DNA of 9,327 bases, taken from contig JAZRUY010000002.1 of NCBI GenBank assembly GCA_045598845.1, forward strand, positions 1 through 9,327, in the 5' to 3' direction. A program made the position numbers and the translations under genes. The DNA is from JAZRUY01 sp045598845 (GTDB lineage: Bacteria; Verrucomicrobiota; Lentisphaeria; Victivallales; Victivallaceae). This document shows positions 6,254 through 9,327 of the stretch, piece after piece; positions within the stretch are counted from its first letter, which is position 1; every line of letters starts with the position of its first letter. The notes beneath the pieces are model-generated. The model was not told the DNA's origin. It made no database searches and saw only the letters and a list, made by a program, of their open reading frames with translations.

Positions 6254-8080
6254 TCAGACAATGCCGACGGCGCAATGCGGCGGCAGCACCAGCGTGGCAT
6301 CGTCATTGTCAAAACTGATGTCCGCCCGCTTCTCATCCCAGAACACAGATGAGAATTTCTTGCCGAACTCACTGCCGCGGATATGGAAAGTCCGCTCCCG
6401 GTCAAGCGGGTTGAACACGGCCAGTTTACCGGACCCGCGCTCGAACCAGAACATCGGCACATCGCCGCCGGGCGAAGTGAACATATCGACAGGACGGGCG
6501 GCGGCGGACAGCGGCTCCAGCGCAAGCACCCGGCGCATAATCGCCCTGCCCCGCTCGTTCAGCCAGGCGAAATGGTCGCCGAACACCAGTTCTCCGCCGC
6601 ACATATAGATAAACAGTGCGAAAGCGGCGGCTTCTGATTCGTTGTTCCTGGGGCCGGAGCGCATCACCCCGCGCCGGTAGGGGGTGACGGTTTCAACATA
6701 TCCCGGCTCGGTCTCCGCGGAAGTATCCGGTCCGCGCACTTCGATATAATCCGGATCGTTATTCCAGAAACGCCGGTTCTGCCACCACCGGGCCGCGGTG
6801 GTGCACATATTGACATCCACCGAACTCCAGAATCCGCTGTTGTCGGCGGCGGTGCGGGCGGCATCCATAATGCCGAACGCGGCGTCCATAACGCAGCCGC
6901 ACCCCATCAGATAACTGTCCCATCCCACCGCATCGCGTATAGTGCGGTACAGCCCGCGCAGCACCCCGCCGCGGCCGCGGCTCAGGTCGTGCGGACGGTC
7001 GGAAGTCAGCAGGAACACGGTGAAATCTATTTTGAAATACCGGAAACCCATGGCTTTCAGCTCACGGTAAACCCGGCCCAGATGCTCCAGTACCTCCGGA
7101 CGGCTCACATCGAGGATCCAGCGGTTGTATTTGGCATTCCAAAGCCGCCAGGTCTTGGGAAACATATAATATGCGTCCAGCAGCAGCGGAGCGGTCCAGA
7201 TCCCGGGAACTCCGCCCCCGGATATCACCCGGGCGCAGAAACTTTTCATGCCGTCGGCGAACTTGGGATTGGCCTGCCAGGCGCCGTAGCAGATCTGCCA
7301 GCCGTCATCGGTAACAAAGCAGTTTATCCTGCCGCCGGAAAAATCAAGCAGCCGCCGCTCATTGTCCAGAATATATTCAGGGAAGATATCCAGCCCGCGG
7401 TTGGAATAACTGTTCCAGCCGCACACCGGCGGTTTCAGCGGAAACTTTCTGGCTCCGGAATAGATTTCACCCAGTTCATCCAGCATATCCAGCGGATCGT
7501 ACCCGCGGTCTTCCCGGCGGAAAATCACCGGAGTGGAGACAAATTCCGCACCGGAAGCGACGGAACGGTCTTCCTGCCAGAAAATTTTAATACCGGCCAG
7601 ATCATCGTTGCCGGGAGTATTGAACACCGCCTGAAATTCGACTATATCACCGCCGAATTCCGGAAGTTCGGCCAGCAGCAACTGCTGCGGACCGGACCAC
7701 ATATAGGCCAGATAGGAGAGCGGAGCGGCGGCGATTTTATCAGTGGCGCGGCCGAGAAATTTCACCCCGCTCGCAACTTCATCATGAATTCCGCAGTGCG
7801 AATACTCCCGGTAATCCCGCACCGGAAGCGACGGAGGAAATTCCAGGACGACCTGCCGCAGGAAAACCGGTCCGGTGCCGTTCGTGAAACGCAAACGCAA
7901 CGAATTATCCCCGGAAACACCGACCTCGACTTCAAGCCCGTTCGGCAGAATCCCGCGCCCGCCGCTCCAGGACAGTGCCGCGGAGGAATACTCCCCGTCA
8001 TCACAGCGGAAAAGAAAGATTCCGGGAGCGAACCCAGATTCTTCCCAATACAGTTTTCCCTCTGAAAACCGCATCGTCAT
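6254..8080 (-). CDS. GH36-like alpha-glycosidase (probable alpha-galactosidase)
   Basis: The 608-residue protein has the layout of clan GH-D enzymes (GH27/GH36/raffinose synthase type), which hydrolyse alpha-linked galactose or related sugars with retention. An N-terminal beta-sandwich (about 1-210) leads to a TIM barrel opening with GWNSY (221-225) and DDGW (258-261). The presumed nucleophile is Asp352 in FKIDF. After GCGC (393-396), the segment ARTAADNSGFW supplies the probable acid/base Asp413. A C-terminal beta domain closes the chain. No signal peptide is present, so it acts in the cytoplasm on imported oligosaccharides. It starts with ATG at 8080, overlapping the stop of the upstream SGNH hydrolase gene as ATGA; a second ATG two codons later is possible. 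The ribosome binding site is weak, consistent with coupled translation. Substrate preference (galactose, N-acetylgalactosamine or a fucose-like sugar) cannot be fixed from the motifs. Confidence 0.85.
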   Translation of the reverse strand: MTMRFSEGKLYWEESGFAPGIFLFRCDDGEYSSAALSWSGGRGILPNGLEVEVGVSGDNSLRLRFTNGTGPVFLRQVVLEFPPSLPVRDYREYSHCGIHDEVASGVKFLGRATDKIAAAPLSYLAYMWSGPQQLLLAELPEFGGDIVEFQAVFNTPGNDDLAGIKIFWQEDRSVASGAEFVSTPVIFRREDRGYDPLDMLDELGEIYSGARKFPLKPPVCGWNSYSNRGLDIFPEYILDNERRLLDFSGGRINCFVTDDGWQICYGAWQANPKFADGMKSFCARVISGGGVPGIWTAPLLLDAYYMFPKTWRLWNAKYNRWILDVSRPEVLEHLGRVYRELKAMGFRYFKIDFTVFLLTSDRPHDLSRGRGGVLRGLYRTIRDAVGWDSYLMGCGCVMDAAFGIMDAARTAADNSGFWSSVDVNMCTTAARWWQNRRFWNNDPDYIEVRGPDTSAETEPGYVETVTPYRRGVMRSGPRNNESEAAAFALFIYMCGGELVFGDHFAWLNERGRAIMRRVLALEPLSAAARPVDMFTSPGGDVPMFWFERGSGKLAVFNPLDRERTFHIRGSEFGKKFSSVFWDEKRADISFDNDDATLVLPPHCAVGIV

Positions 8081-9018
8081 TTCATGGTTTCAACCGCTTC
8101 GGCGGCGCAGCGCTGACACAGCGCGGCGAAATCGCTATCCATATCGTCCGGCACATATTTAATACCGGAGGCCGACCCGCCGAAAAGCTTGAGATACCAT
8201 ACGCAGGCCTGAAGATACTCGCCGTAATCATTCAAGTGGATATGATCCGTCAGCATCTGCATCCTGCCGTTCTTCTTCTCCCACCAGGATCTGCCGACCA
8301 GATCCCCGCTGCGCGGCGGCAGATCGGGGCATTTAAAAGCGGCAAGTTCCGCCGGAGAAAGCACGACATGGGATTCCGGAGCCTCACGGCGCCAGATCTG
8401 AACGGCAAGACCGGTCGGAATGACACGCATACCGTATCTGTCCTTCAGCAGGCAGTACGCTTCGGTCAATTTTTCATACATGCTCAACTGATCCACTCCC
8501 CAGTCGCCGCCGTTGTTGGAGAACCGGGGGTCGGATTTACGGTAAGACCAAGTCTGCTGCGTGATAATCTCAGCACCAGGCACCGCGGCCTTGACGGCGG
8601 CGATCAGATTACCTGCATACGGCTCGTAGGTTTCAGGCTTGAAACTGAAATGGCTGGCCTGCTGGATAACGATCACATCCCACTGTTCGCGGCCAAGCAT
8701 ATCCTGAATGCTGGCATTGAATTGATCGGCCTTGAACGGCGCGGAAGAATTCCATACGTTAATCTGATAAGGCTTGAAATCCGGATTTTCACCGCTCTGC
8801 TGAAAATTCTTCCAATGCTGCTCGATGCTGCAGCCGCCGATAAACATATTGACATACAGAAGGTGATTGTCGCCGGAGCGGTTAACCACGGCCGGGAAAT
8901 AGCGGCCCACGCTGTATGAAAACGAATTTCCAATGGCCAGAACTTTCAAATCCTTTGCACACATAGGTAACATCACCCCCGCAAAAATGACCGCCAACAC
9001 AATTTTAAGGTATTTCAT
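8077..9018 (-). CDS. Secreted SGNH hydrolase, DUF4886 family
   Basis: The 313-residue protein begins with a signal peptide (KYLK, hydrophobic IVLAVIFAGVML, likely cut near MCA-KD at 20-22), so it is exported. The Cys at 20 does not sit in a good lipobox. The mature part is an SGNH/GDSL-type hydrolase: the nucleophile block GNSFS with Ser32, the glycine block IGGCS (60-64), VIVIQQASH (115-123) and the C-terminal catalytic DHIH (Asp258, His261). Members of this fold remove acetyl or other acyl groups from sugars. DUF4886 proteins commonly sit with glycoside hydrolases, as here, where the gene overlaps the following GH36-like gene by four bases. I infer deacylation of a glycan outside the cytoplasm before import and cleavage. 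The start is supported by CGGGAG 8 bases before the ATG. The region between 200 and 255 is longer than in minimal SGNH folds and includes a WW pair. Confidence 0.85.
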   Translation of the reverse strand: MKYLKIVLAVIFAGVMLPMCAKDLKVLAIGNSFSYSVGRYFPAVVNRSGDNHLLYVNMFIGGCSIEQHWKNFQQSGENPDFKPYQINVWNSSAPFKADQFNASIQDMLGREQWDVIVIQQASHFSFKPETYEPYAGNLIAAVKAAVPGAEIITQQTWSYRKSDPRFSNNGGDWGVDQLSMYEKLTEAYCLLKDRYGMRVIPTGLAVQIWRREAPESHVVLSPAELAAFKCPDLPPRSGDLVGRSWWEKKNGRMQMLTDHIHLNDYGEYLQACVWYLKLFGGSASGIKYVPDDMDSDFAALCQRCAAEAVETMK

Positions 9019-9089
9019 TGCACACTCCCGTTGATTATGCCGTCGCAGTCCGGCAAGCGGATCCGGAACGGCTTAGTATCCACCGGTAT

Positions 9090-9117
9090 AATATAACTTC
9101 GCCCGGCGCATATTCAA
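9090..9117 (-). promoter_or_regulatory. Probable promoter of SGNH-GH36 operon
   Basis: On the minus strand TTGAAT (9112-9117) and TATATT (9090-9095) are separated by 16 bases, a reasonable sigma-70 type -35/-10 pair. It lies about 70 bases before the ATG at 9018 and just downstream of the rRNA terminator, so the operon probably has its own transcript. Confidence 0.5.
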
Positions 9118-9141
9118 AACCTGATTCAAGGTTTGATTCAA
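9112..9141 (-). promoter_or_regulatory. Three TTGAAT motifs at 12-bp spacing
   Basis: The hexamer TTGAAT on the minus strand (ATTCAA on plus) occurs at 9112-9117, 9124-9129 and 9136-9141, exactly 12 bp apart. Two copies extend to TTGAATCA. The innermost copy coincides with the proposed -35 of the SGNH-GH36 promoter. The array may be a binding site for a regulator of the carbohydrate operon. Confidence 0.45.
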
Positions 9142-9153
9142 TCACCCCCGCAT

Positions 9154-9196
9154 AAAAAAAGCGACCGGTCTTCACAGTGCGAATGCAAAGACCGGC
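9154..9196 (-). terminator. rRNA operon terminator
   Basis: Ten bases after the 5S rRNA, CCGGTCTT pairs with AAGACCGG (9188-9195 with 9165-9172) around a 15-base loop. The stem is followed by TCGC and seven Ts (9154-9160) on the minus strand. It separates the rRNA operon from the SGNH hydrolase operon on the same strand. Confidence 0.85.
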
Positions 9197-9205
9197 AAGA
9201 AAATA

Positions 9206-9319
9206 TCCGGCGCCGTGCTACTCTCCCATAGTCAAATGTACAGTACCATCGCCGCTGGAGTCCTTAACTGCCGTGTTCGGGAAGGGAACGTGTGTTTCAA
9301 CTCCGCTATGAGCGCCGGA
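9206..9319 (-). rRNA. rrf: 5S ribosomal RNA
   Basis: The minus strand reads TCCGGCGCTCATAGCGG at its 5' end and contains the conserved CCCGAACACGGCAGTTAAG block, followed by GCGATGGTACTG and TATGGGAGAGTAG. The ends TCCGGCGC and GCGCCGGA pair to form helix I. The length of about 114 nt is normal. It is the last gene of an rRNA operon whose 16S and 23S genes should lie to the right, outside the window. Confidence 0.95.
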
Positions 9320-9327
9320 AAACAAAA

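Noticed and set aside
6989..8065. 358-residue plus-strand open frame opposite the GH36-like gene
   Set aside because: It is antisense to conserved catalytic motifs and is repetitive in composition; a shadow frame.
7975..8919. 314-residue plus-strand open frame opposite the SGNH hydrolase
   Set aside because: Shadow of a gene with signal peptide and SGNH catalytic motifs; no start signal.

Overview
The window looks like chromosomal DNA of a moderately GC-rich bacterium, apart from some AT-rich intergenic stretches and one small AT-rich gene. The combination of ClpB, a GH36-type glycosidase, a secreted DUF4886 SGNH hydrolase and an EcoRI-type methyltransferase paired with a DUF262/HNH protein would fit a carbohydrate-degrading anaerobe of the PVC group, for example Lentisphaerota/Victivallaceae. 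That placement is an inference from gene content and style, not from a search.

Layout from left to right. Positions 1-553 hold no convincing gene. They contain two strong inverted repeats, diverged copies of a roughly 48-bp direct repeat, and a pair of 17-bp motifs 19 bp apart that look like a remnant of a mobile-element end. Positions 554-3139 (+) encode a full-length ClpB disaggregase with a strong ribosome binding site. A bidirectional terminator at 3164-3194 separates it from a two-gene minus-strand operon: a DUF262/HNH protein (4270-5430, GTG start) followed after one base by an EcoRI-family adenine methyltransferase (3201-4268). Together these are a candidate restriction-modification or modification-sensing defence cassette.

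Upstream of that operon, at 5503-5661 on the same strand, lies a long, strongly paired RNA-like hairpin structure (nested perfect stems of 7, 7, 9 and 7 bp) ending in a textbook intrinsic terminator. The terminator lies about 72 bases before the DUF262 start codon, and a further hairpin leads into the ribosome binding site. The element is either a free-standing small RNA with 6S-like overall shape or an attenuator leader of the defence operon. A 9-base repeat shared by the RNA's apical stem and the terminator gives a possible antiterminator pairing. This is the most interesting non-coding signal in the window.

Positions 5951-6247 (+) encode a 98-residue AT-rich orphan protein with a strong ribosome binding site. 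It converges on a minus-strand carbohydrate operon: a secreted SGNH hydrolase (8077-9018) overlapping by ATGA with a cytoplasmic GH36-like glycosidase (6254-8080). The operon has a plausible promoter with three TTGAAT motifs at exact 12-bp spacing, the innermost being the putative -35. The window closes with a minus-strand 5S rRNA (9206-9319) and its terminator (9154-9196), the end of an rRNA operon lying to the right.
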